21,613 nucleotides of DNA from an uncultured bacterium (GCA_902826945.1 CADEGS010000050.1:1-21613); one strand, 5' to 3'; counted from the stretch's first letter, positions 6,788 through 15,869 are shown. The notes: generated by a model from the letters alone, not told the origin. Numbers and translations: made by a program.

Positions 6788-7726
6788 ATGAAGAAGCACC
6801 AAGGCGTCGAGCAAGGGGGGGAGAACGGGGCGCGCGCGGTCCTCTTGGCCGACCGGGGCGCGCGCAGCCGCGAGCTCGGAGCGGTCTTCATGGCGCTGGC
6901 CCGCGTGCGCCACGGCGCCGAGAGCTTCGCGCTGCAGGAGCTCGGCGACGTCGAGGACCTGCTCCTCGAGCGCGACGGGGCCGGGACGCTCATCCTCGAG
7001 TGCGGGCGAGTGCCCGCCGAGGACATCGGCTTCGTGCGGCGATTCCTGGAGCGCCAGCCGACCTGGAAGCTGCTCGTGCTCGGCGACGACCCGCAGGACG
7101 CGCGCGCGCGCGGGCTGCTCTCGCTGCCGCGCACCCGCTGGCTCCCGTGGCCGCCCGACCTGGAGCAGCTCGCCACGCTGCTCGGCGAGAGCGCCGGCCC
7201 CGCGTCGGCGCAGGCGGCGGCCAGCGCTCCCCCGCCGCCCGCGGCCGAGCGCGCGGCGCCGCGCGCGCCGGCGCCGTCGGCCGCGCAGGTGGTCGCGGTC
7301 GACGACCTGCTCGAGGAGCTCCTGGCCGGCCTCTCCGTCGGCGGCGCCGGGGCCCCGCGCTTCCTCTATCGCGGCGACGAGCCGCTCGCGCTCGAGGGCG
7401 ACCCCGACCTGCTCCAGGAGGGCCTGGCCGGCCTGTTCGAGCTCGCCCGCGTCTGCGCGGGCGACGGCCAGGTCGTCAACGTCTCCGCCGCCGGCCTCGA
7501 CGAGCTGGCGCAGATCCGCGTGGACTTCCCCCTCGGTCCCCTGACGGACGCCGATCTGCCCGGCGTGCTCCAGGGCACCTTCGAGGGTGCCCCCGAGCTG
7601 ATGCGCGCGGTCGAGCAGGCCCGCAAGGGCGCCTCCCTGCTCCAGGCCCACGGGGCCAGCGTGGACCTCCTGGCGCAGCGGCCCGGGCGCCTGCGGCTGG
7701 AGGTCCTGGTGGACCGGGCCGGGTAG
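6788..7726 (+). CDS. Pseudo-receiver/pseudo-histidine-kinase ATPase fusion protein
   Basis: This 312-residue protein is not a standard family member, but its parts can be recognised by pattern. Residues 15-132 follow a receiver fold: strand AVLLADRG, strand TLILE with Glu71 where the phospho-acceptor Asp belongs, strand KLLVLGDD, and WLPWPPDLEQLATLL where the usual K-P is W-P (Trp121). An Ala/Pro-rich linker spans about 133-172. Residues 174-312 resemble a histidine-kinase ATPase domain: VDDLLEELLAGL, a GDPDLLQEGLAGLFELAR segment in place of the N box, PLTDADLPGVL in place of the D-x-G-x-G lid, and a RKGASLLQAHGASVDL segment in place of the G2 region. The N-box Asn and the ATP-lid Asp and glycines are missing, and there is no phospho-acceptor His domain. 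It probably works by protein contact. It lies 85 bases before the sigma-54 activator gene. The domain reading is inference, moderately firm. Confidence 0.7.
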   Translation: MKKHQGVEQGGENGARAVLLADRGARSRELGAVFMALARVRHGAESFALQELGDVEDLLLERDGAGTLILECGRVPAEDIGFVRRFLERQPTWKLLVLGDDPQDARARGLLSLPRTRWLPWPPDLEQLATLLGESAGPASAQAAASAPPPPAAERAAPRAPAPSAAQVVAVDDLLEELLAGLSVGGAGAPRFLYRGDEPLALEGDPDLLQEGLAGLFELARVCAGDGQVVNVSAAGLDELAQIRVDFPLGPLTDADLPGVLQGTFEGAPELMRAVEQARKGASLLQAHGASVDLLAQRPGRLRLEVLVDRAG

Positions 7727-7777
7727 GCGCGGCCGCCGGGCCGGCCTCCAGCCCGCGGCCGCCGCGTGTCGAGAAAA

Positions 7778-7793
7778 GAGGACGCGCGTCCTC
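7778..7793. promoter_or_regulatory. Perfect 16-bp palindrome before the sigma-54 activator gene
   Basis: GAGGACGCGCGTCCTC is its own reverse complement and ends 18 bases before the ATG at 7812. A second inverted repeat, GGCGCG-ACG-CGCGCC (7796-7810), abuts the start codon. The palindrome could be an operator for the activator's own Fis-type HTH, or a hairpin in the intercistronic RNA. No clear Shine-Dalgarno is visible between it and the ATG. Confidence 0.4.
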
Positions 7794-7811
7794 GCGGCGC
7801 GACGCGCGCCC

Positions 7812-9227
<1,416 letters not shown>

Positions 9228-9235
9228 GCCCCACC

Positions 9236-12200
9236 ATGCGGTCGCGTTGGATCCTGATCCTGTTCGCCATCGGCGCCCTGGCCGGCGTCTACCGCATCCG
9301 CCGCTTCGCGAGCGAGCGCTCGCCGGAGTCGCTGCTCGCCACCGCGCGCGAGACGCTGGACGAGCTCGACCCCGACTACGAGAGCGCCATGCGCCAGCTC
9401 GCGCGCGCGCTGGCGCTGGCGCGCGAGCGCCACGACCCCTCGACCGAGGAGGCGGTGCTACGCCTGCGCGCCGAGATCAGCCGCCGCTACCAGGCGCTGC
9501 CGAGCGCGCTGGCCGACTACCAGACGCTGCTCGACCGCTTCGCCCGCCAGGACGTCGAGGTCTTGCGCGACGCGGGGTCCACCGCGCTCGCCGCGGGCGA
9601 GCTCGACGTCGCGAGCGAGCTGACCGACCGCTGGATCGCCCTCGAGCCCGACAGCGGCGCCGCGCTGACCCAGCGCGGCGAGGTGCTGCTCGAGCGCGGC
9701 AGCGGAGACCTCGCGCGCTTCCGCGCCGGCCTGCGCAACGACCTCTCGCCCGAGGCGGCCGAGGAGGCCGGCCGCAACGCGGTGCGCATCGCCTACCTGC
9801 CGCGGCGCTCCGTGCTGCGCGCGGCGCCCTTCGGCGACTTCGTCGCCAGCCGGCCCGAGAGCGTGCTGCCCGGCCAGCTCGACGCCCTCGAGCGCGTCTC
9901 CGCCACGCTCTCGCGCGCCCGTGACGACTTCACGGGCAGCCTGGAGCGCGCCCCGAGCGCTTACTCGCTGTCCTTCCTGCAGCTCTTGCTGCGGCGCGGC
10001 GGCCTGTTCGAGGAGAGCGCCCTGCTGGGCCAGTTCGCGCTGGGCGTCCAGAAGTTCGAGACGCGCCACGAGATGCTGGCCGAGACGCTCTGCGCCCTCG
10101 TGCTGTCCGGCCGCGTGGACCTGGCGCGCAGCGTGTGGCGCACCGGCTTCGATCTGATCGACCGCAAGATGTACTTCGGGGGCCTGCCGCTCGACCTCGT
10201 GTTCGAGCTCGAGCGCTCGCTCTCGCGCATCGGCGAGTGGCGCGTGCTGGAGAAGGAGGCCCAGGGCCTCGACTGGCTGGCCGGCTACAACGGCATCGTC
10301 CACGACCCGAGCTACCGCGACGGCTTCCTGCTGCTCTCGCAGGGCGACACGCAGGGCGGCCTCGCGCGCCTGCGCACGATCACGCCGTCGTCGCCCGAGT
10401 TCTTCCCGGGCTCGACGCTGCTCGCCTACCTGGCGCAGGACGACGCGCTGCGGCCCGGCGACCCGGAGTCGTACCACGTCTGGAGCACGCTCACGACGAT
10501 CTGCGCCGACCTCGCGCCGGACGACCCGCTCGCCCCGCGCATCGGGCGCACGTGGGCCAAGCTGGCTCAGCTCGCGCACGACGCCGGCGACGGCGAGCGC
10601 GCGATCGAGAACCTGGGCCGCGCGCTCTCGCTGCTCGGCGAGGAGCCCGACCTGCTCGCCCTGTGGAGCGCCTGGGGCCAGGAGATCCTGGACCAGCGCG
10701 GCATCGACCCGGCCGGCGTGGTCGAGCGCCTGCGGCTCGACTACAAGGCGCTCGCCGCGCGCGTGTTCTCGACCTACCCGGTCTACGCGGGGGGCATGGA
10801 GTTCCTGCGCCAGGAGGACGTCACCGAGGCGCGCAAGGCGATGACGCACGTGCGGCGCACGCTGCCCGACCTGCCGATGGCGCTGGTCGCCAGCGGTCGC
10901 TGCGAGCTCGCGATGGGAAACCCCGGGCGCGCCGCGGCCGACTGGGCCAGGCGCCTGGAGGTCGGCGGCCCGGGCACCGACGAGACCCTGCAGCTCCTCT
11001 CGCAGCTCCCCTGGGACAGCATCCCGAGCGAGACGCGCCTGCGCCTCCTGCGCACCTCGCCCGACCACTTCGGCCCCTTCGTGCGCCTGCGCGACCTGGC
11101 CGCGCGCGGCCGCGTCGCCGAGGCGATCGCCTGGTACGAGCGCCGGCGACCCGAGTCGATCGGCGACGCCATGCGCGTCGAGGCCGCGACGCTCTACGCC
11201 GCCGCCTCGCAGTGGGAGAAGGTGCGCGCGACGCTGGCCATGCTGCCCGAGGAGGGCGAGGCCGCCCAGCGCACGGCGGGCCTGTTCCTGCGCGCGCTGG
11301 TGCGCTCGCCGGGCGGCGTCGGGACCTCGGACCTGGCGCGCGTCGCGCGCGCGCGCCCCGGGGACGCCGACCTCGTGCGCGCCGTGGACGAGCTGGTCAG
11401 CGGCGGCCGCGCGAGCGAGGCGAGCGCCGTCCTGACGCACCTCGTGCGCCAGGCGGGCCTGCGGCGCGGCGACCTGGCCGAGCGGCTGTGCGCGCTCCAG
11501 CTCGCATCGACCGGAGAGCTCGGCTCGGCGCTGGACGACCAGCGCGCCTGGATCGACGAGGACGGCGCGCGCATGCTCGAGCTCCTGGCCGCCTTCGACG
11601 ACGCCGATCCCGAGGTCCAGCTCGCCCGCGCGAACGAGCTGGCCGAGGTGCTCAAGCGCGAGCGCGCGCTGCAGGCCTCGGCCCTGTGCCAGGCGCTCGG
11701 CGGCCGGCCGGAGCCGGCCCAGGCCTTCCTGCGCTCGCTCCTGGGCCAGACCTACGGCCAGGACGAGGCCCTGCGCTCGCAGGCCCTCGGCCTGCTCGAC
11801 GACCTGCTGGCGGCACGCGAGCGCGGGGCGCTCGCGGACGCGCCGCAGGCGCGACGCTTCGGCGACCTCTTGCTGCTCTCGCTCTTGTGCCTGGAGCGGC
11901 CGCCGCTCGCCTCGTGGGCCTTGCTGCGCCTGCGCGCGCTGCCGCCGCCGCTGCGCGACGACCCGCGCGTGAACCTGCTCGTCGCCGAGTGCCTGCGCGC
12001 CCTGGGTGCGTCCGAGCTCGCCGAGGCGCTCTCCACGCGCCTGTGCGAGGCGGGCGTCGAGGACGCCTGGTTCGTGCGCGAGGCGCTGGCGCGCGAGCGC
12101 CTGGGCGAGGACGCCCCGGCCTTCCGCGCGCTGCGCGGACAGCGGCTGGCCGCGATCGGCAATCGCGGCATGCTGCCCGAGGAGGTCGCGCTGTACCAGG

Positions 12201-13246
12201 CTCGCGCCGCCGAGGACGCGGGGCTGGTCGACCAGGGGCTGGCGCTCCTCGACCTGTCGCTGCGCTACCTGCCCGACGCGTCGGGGCTGCTGCTCGAGCG
12301 CGCGCGCCTGCTCGAGGCGCGCAGCGGTCCCCTGGCGCCGCTCCCGGACTTCCACCGGCTGTTCGCCACGCTGCCCCCCGAGCGGGCCGGCGCGCTCGTG
12401 CCGCGCTACCTCGCGCTCCTGCACGCCGCGCGCGCGAGCGGCGAGCTGACGCAGCGCGCCCTCTACTCCTACGTCGAGGCGCTGTGCGCGACGCTGCCCG
12501 AGGAGCCCGCGGCGGTGATCGAGCTCGCCTGGCTGGCCGCCGACCAGGGCACCCCGTCGGGCCTGGCGCGCGCCTGGGACATCCTCGACCGCTTCCTGCG
12601 CGCCACGGCCGGCGGCGAGCGCACCTTCCGCCCGGAGGACGACGCCCGCTGGCTCGACCTGTACCTGCGCTACGACCCCGAGCGCGCGGTGCGCTTCGCC
12701 GAGCGCGAGCTCTTCCGCCGCCCCGAGCTGCCCGAGGTGTGGGCCGCCTGGACGCACACGCTGCACGCCGCCGGCCGCTTCGAGCGCGCCTTCGACGAGC
12801 ACGCGCTGTTCGTGCGCTTCCACCCCGAGCCGGGCGCGCTGGCGCTCGTGCCCGCCTATGCCAGCGACGCGGGGCGTCCGCCGGTCGACCTGCACCTGCT
12901 GGTGAACCAGACGCGCCAGGCGCTGACGCTCGCGAACGACGGCGAGCCGGTGCCGCCGCTCGACCACGTGCTCGCGCTGGCGGCCTTCGACCGCGCGCAG
13001 CCCCTCGACGAGGACGCGCTCGCGAGCCTGGAGGCCGCGTGGGCCGATCCCGCGCGCCACGTCGAGCGCCGCGAGCGCGTGCGCCTGGCGGCGGCCACCG
13101 CCCTGGCCCTCTTGCAGAGCCAGCGCCAGGGTCGCGTCGGCAGCGCGCGCGCCGTGCTCGAGACGCTGCGCGCCGAGAGCACCGAGGAGCTCGACGAGCA
13201 CCTGGCCGAGGTGCTGCTCGCGATCGCGCCGCGCTCCGAGCCGTAG
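9236..13246 (+). CDS. Giant membrane-anchored TPR-like repeat protein
   Basis: This 1336-residue protein starts with one hydrophobic segment (about 5-20, WILILFAIGALAGVY) and then is almost wholly soluble and helical. Its text shows degenerate TPR-like units of about 34 residues, for example around 40-155, 439-475 (W-x-K-LA-x-LAHDAGD-x-ERAIENLGRAL), 549-577 (CELAMGNPGRAAADW) and 1171-1200 (HAAGRFERAFDEH). I recognise no enzymatic motif. The short basic N-terminus (MRSRW) favours an N-in anchor with the repeats outside the cytoplasm. ATG at 9236 lies 8 bases after the sigma-54 activator's stop, so co-transcription is likely. It ends 14 bases from the convergent fabG. Such proteins usually scaffold assemblies; a link to the upstream regulators is inferred from position only. 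Confidence 0.8.
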   Translation: MRSRWILILFAIGALAGVYRIRRFASERSPESLLATARETLDELDPDYESAMRQLARALALARERHDPSTEEAVLRLRAEISRRYQALPSALADYQTLLDRFARQDVEVLRDAGSTALAAGELDVASELTDRWIALEPDSGAALTQRGEVLLERGSGDLARFRAGLRNDLSPEAAEEAGRNAVRIAYLPRRSVLRAAPFGDFVASRPESVLPGQLDALERVSATLSRARDDFTGSLERAPSAYSLSFLQLLLRRGGLFEESALLGQFALGVQKFETRHEMLAETLCALVLSGRVDLARSVWRTGFDLIDRKMYFGGLPLDLVFELERSLSRIGEWRVLEKEAQGLDWLAGYNGIVHDPSYRDGFLLLSQGDTQGGLARLRTITPSSPEFFPGSTLLAYLAQDDALRPGDPESYHVWSTLTTICADLAPDDPLAPRIGRTWAKLAQLAHDAGDGERAIENLGRALSLLGEEPDLLALWSAWGQEILDQRGIDPAGVVERLRLDYKALAARVFSTYPVYAGGMEFLRQEDVTEARKAMTHVRRTLPDLPMALVASGRCELAMGNPGRAAADWARRLEVGGPGTDETLQLLSQLPWDSIPSETRLRLLRTSPDHFGPFVRLRDLAARGRVAEAIAWYERRRPESIGDAMRVEAATLYAAASQWEKVRATLAMLPEEGEAAQRTAGLFLRALVRSPGGVGTSDLARVARARPGDADLVRAVDELVSGGRASEASAVLTHLVRQAGLRRGDLAERLCALQLASTGELGSALDDQRAWIDEDGARMLELLAAFDDADPEVQLARANELAEVLKRERALQASALCQALGGRPEPAQAFLRSLLGQTYGQDEALRSQALGLLDDLLAARERGALADAPQARRFGDLLLLSLLCLERPPLASWALLRLRALPPPLRDDPRVNLLVAECLRALGASELAEALSTRLCEAGVEDAWFVREALARERLGEDAPAFRALRGQRLAAIGNRGMLPEEVALYQARAAEDAGLVDQGLALLDLSLRYLPDASGLLLERARLLEARSGPLAPLPDFHRLFATLPPERAGALVPRYLALLHAARASGELTQRALYSYVEALCATLPEEPAAVIELAWLAADQGTPSGLARAWDILDRFLRATAGGERTFRPEDDARWLDLYLRYDPERAVRFAERELFRRPELPEVWAAWTHTLHAAGRFERAFDEHALFVRFHPEPGALALVPAYASDAGRPPVDLHLLVNQTRQALTLANDGEPVPPLDHVLALAAFDRAQPLDEDALASLEAAWADPARHVERRERVRLAAATALALLQSQRQGRVGSARAVLETLRAESTEELDEHLAEVLLAIAPRSEP

Positions 13247-13260
13247 CGGGCGCCGCCCGC

Positions 13261-13989
13261 CTACGACAGCCCGCCGTCCACCGCCAGCACCTGGCCGGTC
13301 ACGTACCCGGCCTCGGCGGAGAACAGGAAGCCGACCAGCGCGGCGACCTCCTCGGGGCGGCCGAGGCGCCGCAGCGGGATGCGCTCCTCGAGCTCCGTGC
13401 GCTCCAGTCCCGCGAGCATGTCGGTCTCGACGAAGCCCGGCGCGACGCAGTTGACCGTGATCGCGCGCTTGGCGAGCTCGAGCGCGAGCGAGCGCGCCGC
13501 GCCGATCAGCCCGGCCTTCGACGCCGCGTAGTTGACCTGCCCGCGGCTCCCCGCCAGCGCCGCGACCGAGCTCATGACGACGACGCGCCCGCCGTCGCGC
13601 AGGCGCGCCATCGGCATCACGAGCGGCCGCAGCACGTTGTAGAAGCCGTCGAGGTTCGTGCGCAGGACGCGCTCCCATCCGGCGCGCTCCATGCCGGCCA
13701 GGGGCGCGTCGGCGGTCACGCCGGCGTTGACGACGACGCCCCAGAAGGGGCCGTGCTCGGACAGCGCGCCCTCGAGCGCGCGCTCGGCCGCCGCCCCGTC
13801 GGCCACGTCGAAGGCGAGCAGCCGCGCCTCGCCGCCGGCCTCCTGGACCGCGCGCTGCACGGCGCGCGCCTGCTCCTCGGCCTGGCGGTAGTTCAGGGTC
13901 ACGGGATGGCCGCGGCGCGCCAGCTCCAGGGCGACCGCCCGGCCGATGCCGCGGCTGGCGCCGGTGACCAGGACGTTGCGCGCGCCCAT
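13261..13989 (-). CDS. fabG: 3-oxoacyl-ACP reductase, FabG2-like short-chain dehydrogenase
   Basis: The 242-residue product is a classical SDR that would reduce 3-oxoacyl-ACP with NADPH. The nucleotide-binding motif TGASRGIG is at 9-16, NAG at 88-90, and the catalytic tetrad is Asn112, Ser141, Tyr154 and Lys158. The segment GPFWGVVVNAG followed by T-N-LDGFYNVL-x-P-x-VMPM resembles the FabG2 subgroup seen in aryl-polyene and related clusters more than housekeeping FabG, but no ketosynthase, acyl carrier protein or dehydratase gene is near. The start at 13989 is chosen because homology begins there; the open frame runs further upstream into non-conserved sequence. A TACCAT hexamer lies 9 bases before the ATG. 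SDR assignment is certain; the exact acyl substrate is not. Confidence 0.88.
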   Translation of the reverse strand: MGARNVLVTGASRGIGRAVALELARRGHPVTLNYRQAEEQARAVQRAVQEAGGEARLLAFDVADGAAAERALEGALSEHGPFWGVVVNAGVTADAPLAGMERAGWERVLRTNLDGFYNVLRPLVMPMARLRDGGRVVVMSSVAALAGSRGQVNYAASKAGLIGAARSLALELAKRAITVNCVAPGFVETDMLAGLERTELEERIPLRRLGRPEEVAALVGFLFSAEAGYVTGQVLAVDGGLS

Positions 13990-13998
13990 GCGCGGCGG

Positions 13999-14004
13999 AT
14001 GGTA
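13999..14004 (-). promoter_or_regulatory. Candidate -10 element (TACCAT) for fabG
   Basis: On the minus strand TACCAT ends 9 bases before the fabG ATG at 13989. The upstream spacer is a run of CG repeats without a convincing -35. If used, the message would start within a few bases of the ATG. Confidence 0.3.
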
Positions 14005-14031
14005 GCGGTTCGGCCGCGCGCGCGCGCAGCC

Positions 14032-14037
14032 TATGAT
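14032..14037 (+). promoter_or_regulatory. -10 element (TATGAT) for the cupredoxin lipoprotein gene
   Basis: TATGAT matches the -10 consensus at five of six positions and ends 8 bases before the ATG at 14046, so the predicted transcript starts at or next to the start codon. A weak -35 (TTCGGC, 14009-14014) lies 17 bases upstream, and the spacer holds a 13-base CG alternating run at 14015-14027. Confidence 0.5.
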
Positions 14038-14045
14038 CCTCCGCC

Positions 14046-14885
14046 ATGACTCGCCCGCGCCCCGCCCTCTCGCTCCTCCTCGGAACCGTCCTCCTGCTGG
14101 CCTCGTGCTCGGGCGACGAGCCGCCCGCGCCGAGCGCCGGCGCGGCGCCCGCGGGTCCCGCCCGTGCGGCACCCGAGCGCGAGCGCGACGCCGACGAGGA
14201 GGCCGCGCCCGCCGCCCCGAAGGAGATGCGCCCGATCGACGCGGCCCAGGTCGGACGCGTCGAGGGCGTCGCGCTCTTCCGCGGCGAGCCGCCGCTCCAG
14301 AAGCGCCTCGGCATGGGCACCGACCGGGCCTGCACCGACCACGCGACGCCGCCCCTGACCGAGACGGTCGTGGTCGAGAACGGCCGCCTGCGCGACGCCT
14401 TCGTGTACGTGAAGCGCGGCCACGAGGGCTGGATCGTCCCGCCGCCGCCCGCCGCGCCGGCGCTGCTCTCGCAGGAGGGCTGCCTCTACGTCCCGCACGC
14501 CCTGGCCGTGCAGACCGGCCAGGAGCTGCGCGTCCACAACGGCGACCCGACCACCCACAACGTGAACATGAAAGCGCGCCGCAACGGGATCGCCTCGAAC
14601 ACGACCCAGGGACAGGGCCAGGCCGACCTGTCGTTCACCTTCGAGCGGCGCGAGCACTCGATCCCGTTCCGCTGCGACATCCATCCCTGGATGGGCGCCT
14701 GGCTGTACGTGCAGGACCATCCGTGGTTCGCGCTCTCGGGCGCCGACGGCACCTTCGCGATCGAGGGGCTGCCGGCCGGTCGCTACACGCTCGAGGCCGT
14801 GCACGAGGAGCTCGGAACGCTGCGCGCCGAGGTGACCGTGGCGGCCGGCGAGACCGCGCGCGTCGAGCTCGTCTACCCGCGTTAG
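14046..14885 (+). CDS. Cupredoxin-like lipoprotein with carboxypeptidase-regulatory domain
   Basis: The 279-residue product has a lipoprotein signal with an LASC lipobox (Cys21), then an Ala/Pro/Glu-rich linker to about 65. The domain from about 70 to 228 has a full type-1 copper ligand set in the usual spacing: His171 in T-T-HNV, then Cys210-x-x-His213-x-x-Met216 in FRCDIHPWMG. Residues about 229-279 form a small Ig-like domain (ADGTFAIEGLPAGRYTLEA) of the carboxypeptidase-regulatory type. Such proteins are electron carriers or copper-binding factors on the outside of the cell membrane. A second Cys pair (Cys96, Cys146) could form a disulfide. The following gene, a PuuD-type membrane protein, is 138 bases away behind its own promoter. 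The partner redox enzyme is not identified. Copper binding is inferred from motif. Confidence 0.85.
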   Translation: MTRPRPALSLLLGTVLLLASCSGDEPPAPSAGAAPAGPARAAPERERDADEEAAPAAPKEMRPIDAAQVGRVEGVALFRGEPPLQKRLGMGTDRACTDHATPPLTETVVVENGRLRDAFVYVKRGHEGWIVPPPPAAPALLSQEGCLYVPHALAVQTGQELRVHNGDPTTHNVNMKARRNGIASNTTQGQGQADLSFTFERREHSIPFRCDIHPWMGAWLYVQDHPWFALSGADGTFAIEGLPAGRYTLEAVHEELGTLRAEVTVAAGETARVELVYPR

Positions 14886-14896
14886 GCCTGTCTCGG

Positions 14897-14925
14897 TTGA
14901 CGTCCGGGGGAGGGAGCCCGATAGT
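14897..14925 (+). promoter_or_regulatory. Sigma-70-type promoter for the PuuD-like gene
   Basis: TTGACG (14897-14902) and GATAGT (14920-14925) are separated by exactly 17 bases, making this the best -35/-10 pair in the window together with the tRNA promoter. It begins 12 bases after the cupredoxin gene's stop and leaves a leader of about 90 bases. Confidence 0.6.
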
Positions 14926-14985
14926 CTCCCCCCTGCGACCTGGCCGGCACCCTGGCCCTTTCCCCGCCCGCACGGAGCGCCACGG

Positions 14986-15020
14986 CCCGGTGCCGGCGGC
15001 CCCGCGAACCACCGGGAGAA
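14986..15020 (+). promoter_or_regulatory. Leader hairpin overlapping the ribosome binding site
   Basis: CCCGGTG (14986-14992) is the exact reverse complement of CACCGGG (15010-15016), with a 17-base loop. The right arm contains the first three bases of the Shine-Dalgarno GGGAGAA (15014-15020), which sits 3 bases before the ATG counting its last A, or 7 counting from GGGA. Folding would partly hide the site. Confidence 0.35.
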
Positions 15021-15023
15021 CCC

Positions 15024-15821
15024 ATGATCGCCCTGCTGCAGACCCAGTCCAACTTCATGCCCCTGTTCGAGCTGGCCGACCGCTGGGCGCACTTCGTCGC
15101 CGGCGTGGTCTGGATCGGCCTGCTCTACTTCTTCAACTGGGTGAACTCGGCCTTCGCGCCGACGATGGACGGGGAGACCAAGCGCAAGGTCGTGCCACAG
15201 CTGATGCCGCGCGCCCTGTGGTGGTTCCGCTGGGGCGCCGCCATCACCTGGATCACCGGCGTGCTCTTGATGTTCATGGTCTACTACAGCCCGCTCTACG
15301 GCTACCTGCTCGCGAGCGGGGTGCAGCCCGAGGTCGGCGACTGGCTGCCGGCCTTCGCGCTCCTGATCGTCGGCTTCGTCGTCTACGACCTGCTCTTCAA
15401 GAGCCTGGCGAAGCAGCACGCCGTGGCCGTGGTCGTGTGGGGCGCGCTCGCCGTGGGCTTCGCCTGGCTCTTGCGCGACCGCTTCGGCTTCAGCGGTCGG
15501 GCCACGGTGATCCACGTCGCCGCGCTGTTCGGCACGGCGATGGCGGCCAACGTGTGGATGCGGATCTGGCCGGCGCAGCGGCGCATCATCACGGCCATCC
15601 GCGACGGCCAGGCGCCGAACCCGGCCGACGTCGGGATGGCGGGCCTGCGCTCGCGGCACAACACCTACATGTCGGTGTCGCTCTTGCTCTTCATGATCGG
15701 CACCGGCCAGCCCGCGCTCTTCACCTACGACGTCGTGGCGACGGTCGCCGTGGTCCTGGCGATCAGCTTCGGCGTGACCTGGGTGCTCTACGCCAAGGCG
15801 AAGACGGTCCCGGGCTTCTGA
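15024..15821 (+). CDS. PuuD-like (urate hydroxylase N-terminal) membrane protein without cytochrome c tail
   Basis: The 265-residue product is a polytopic membrane protein with about seven to eight hydrophobic segments and resembles the membrane domain of bacterial urate hydroxylase PuuD. Typical features are RWAHFVAGVVWIGLLYFFN near 20-38, PRALWWFRWGA near 62-72, IHVAALFGTAMAANVW near 168-184 and SRHNTYMSVSLLLFMI near 211-226. Conserved His23 and the later His residues in or beside membrane helices could be haem or cofactor ligands. Full-length PuuD carries a C-terminal cytochrome c domain; here the protein stops after the membrane part, with no CxxCH. A copper lipoprotein gene just upstream might take that electron-transfer role. 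No purine-degradation gene is in view, so urate as substrate is uncertain. Start ATG follows a GGGAGAA site. Confidence 0.8.
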   Translation: MIALLQTQSNFMPLFELADRWAHFVAGVVWIGLLYFFNWVNSAFAPTMDGETKRKVVPQLMPRALWWFRWGAAITWITGVLLMFMVYYSPLYGYLLASGVQPEVGDWLPAFALLIVGFVVYDLLFKSLAKQHAVAVVVWGALAVGFAWLLRDRFGFSGRATVIHVAALFGTAMAANVWMRIWPAQRRIITAIRDGQAPNPADVGMAGLRSRHNTYMSVSLLLFMIGTGQPALFTYDVVATVAVVLAISFGVTWVLYAKAKTVPGF

Positions 15822-15832
15822 GGTTCCACCGC

Positions 15833-15864
15833 GCGGGTCGCGCGCCGCGCCGGCGCCGACCCGC
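15833..15864. terminator. Possible bidirectional terminator between PuuD-like gene and leuS
   Basis: GCGGGTCG (15833-15840) pairs with CGACCCGC (15857-15864) as an 8-bp stem with a 16-base loop, in the 48-base gap between the two convergent stop codons. No T-tract follows on either strand. Confidence 0.4.
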
Positions 15865-15869
15865 CGGGG

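Noticed and set aside
14015..14027. Alternating CG run that could form Z-DNA between fabG and the cupredoxin gene
   Set aside because: Similar CG runs occur inside genes (for example near 2030 and 7103), so it is explained by base composition.
13990..14172. Upstream extension of fabG
   Set aside because: The added residues are low-complexity and overlap the divergent lipoprotein gene; homology starts at the ATG at 13989.
9458..14335. Very long minus-strand open frame opposite the TPR gene
   Set aside because: It is rich in Arg, Ala, Gln and His with no domain pattern, crosses the separate fabG gene, and is the expected shadow of GC-rich codon use. The plus-strand protein at 9236-13246 has coherent helical repeats.
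15024..15821. Reading the PuuD-like protein as a cytochrome c oxidase or CopD-type protein
   Set aside because: The segment order and the RWAHFVAGVVWIG start fit the urate-hydroxylase membrane domain better; no CuA or CxxCH motif is present.
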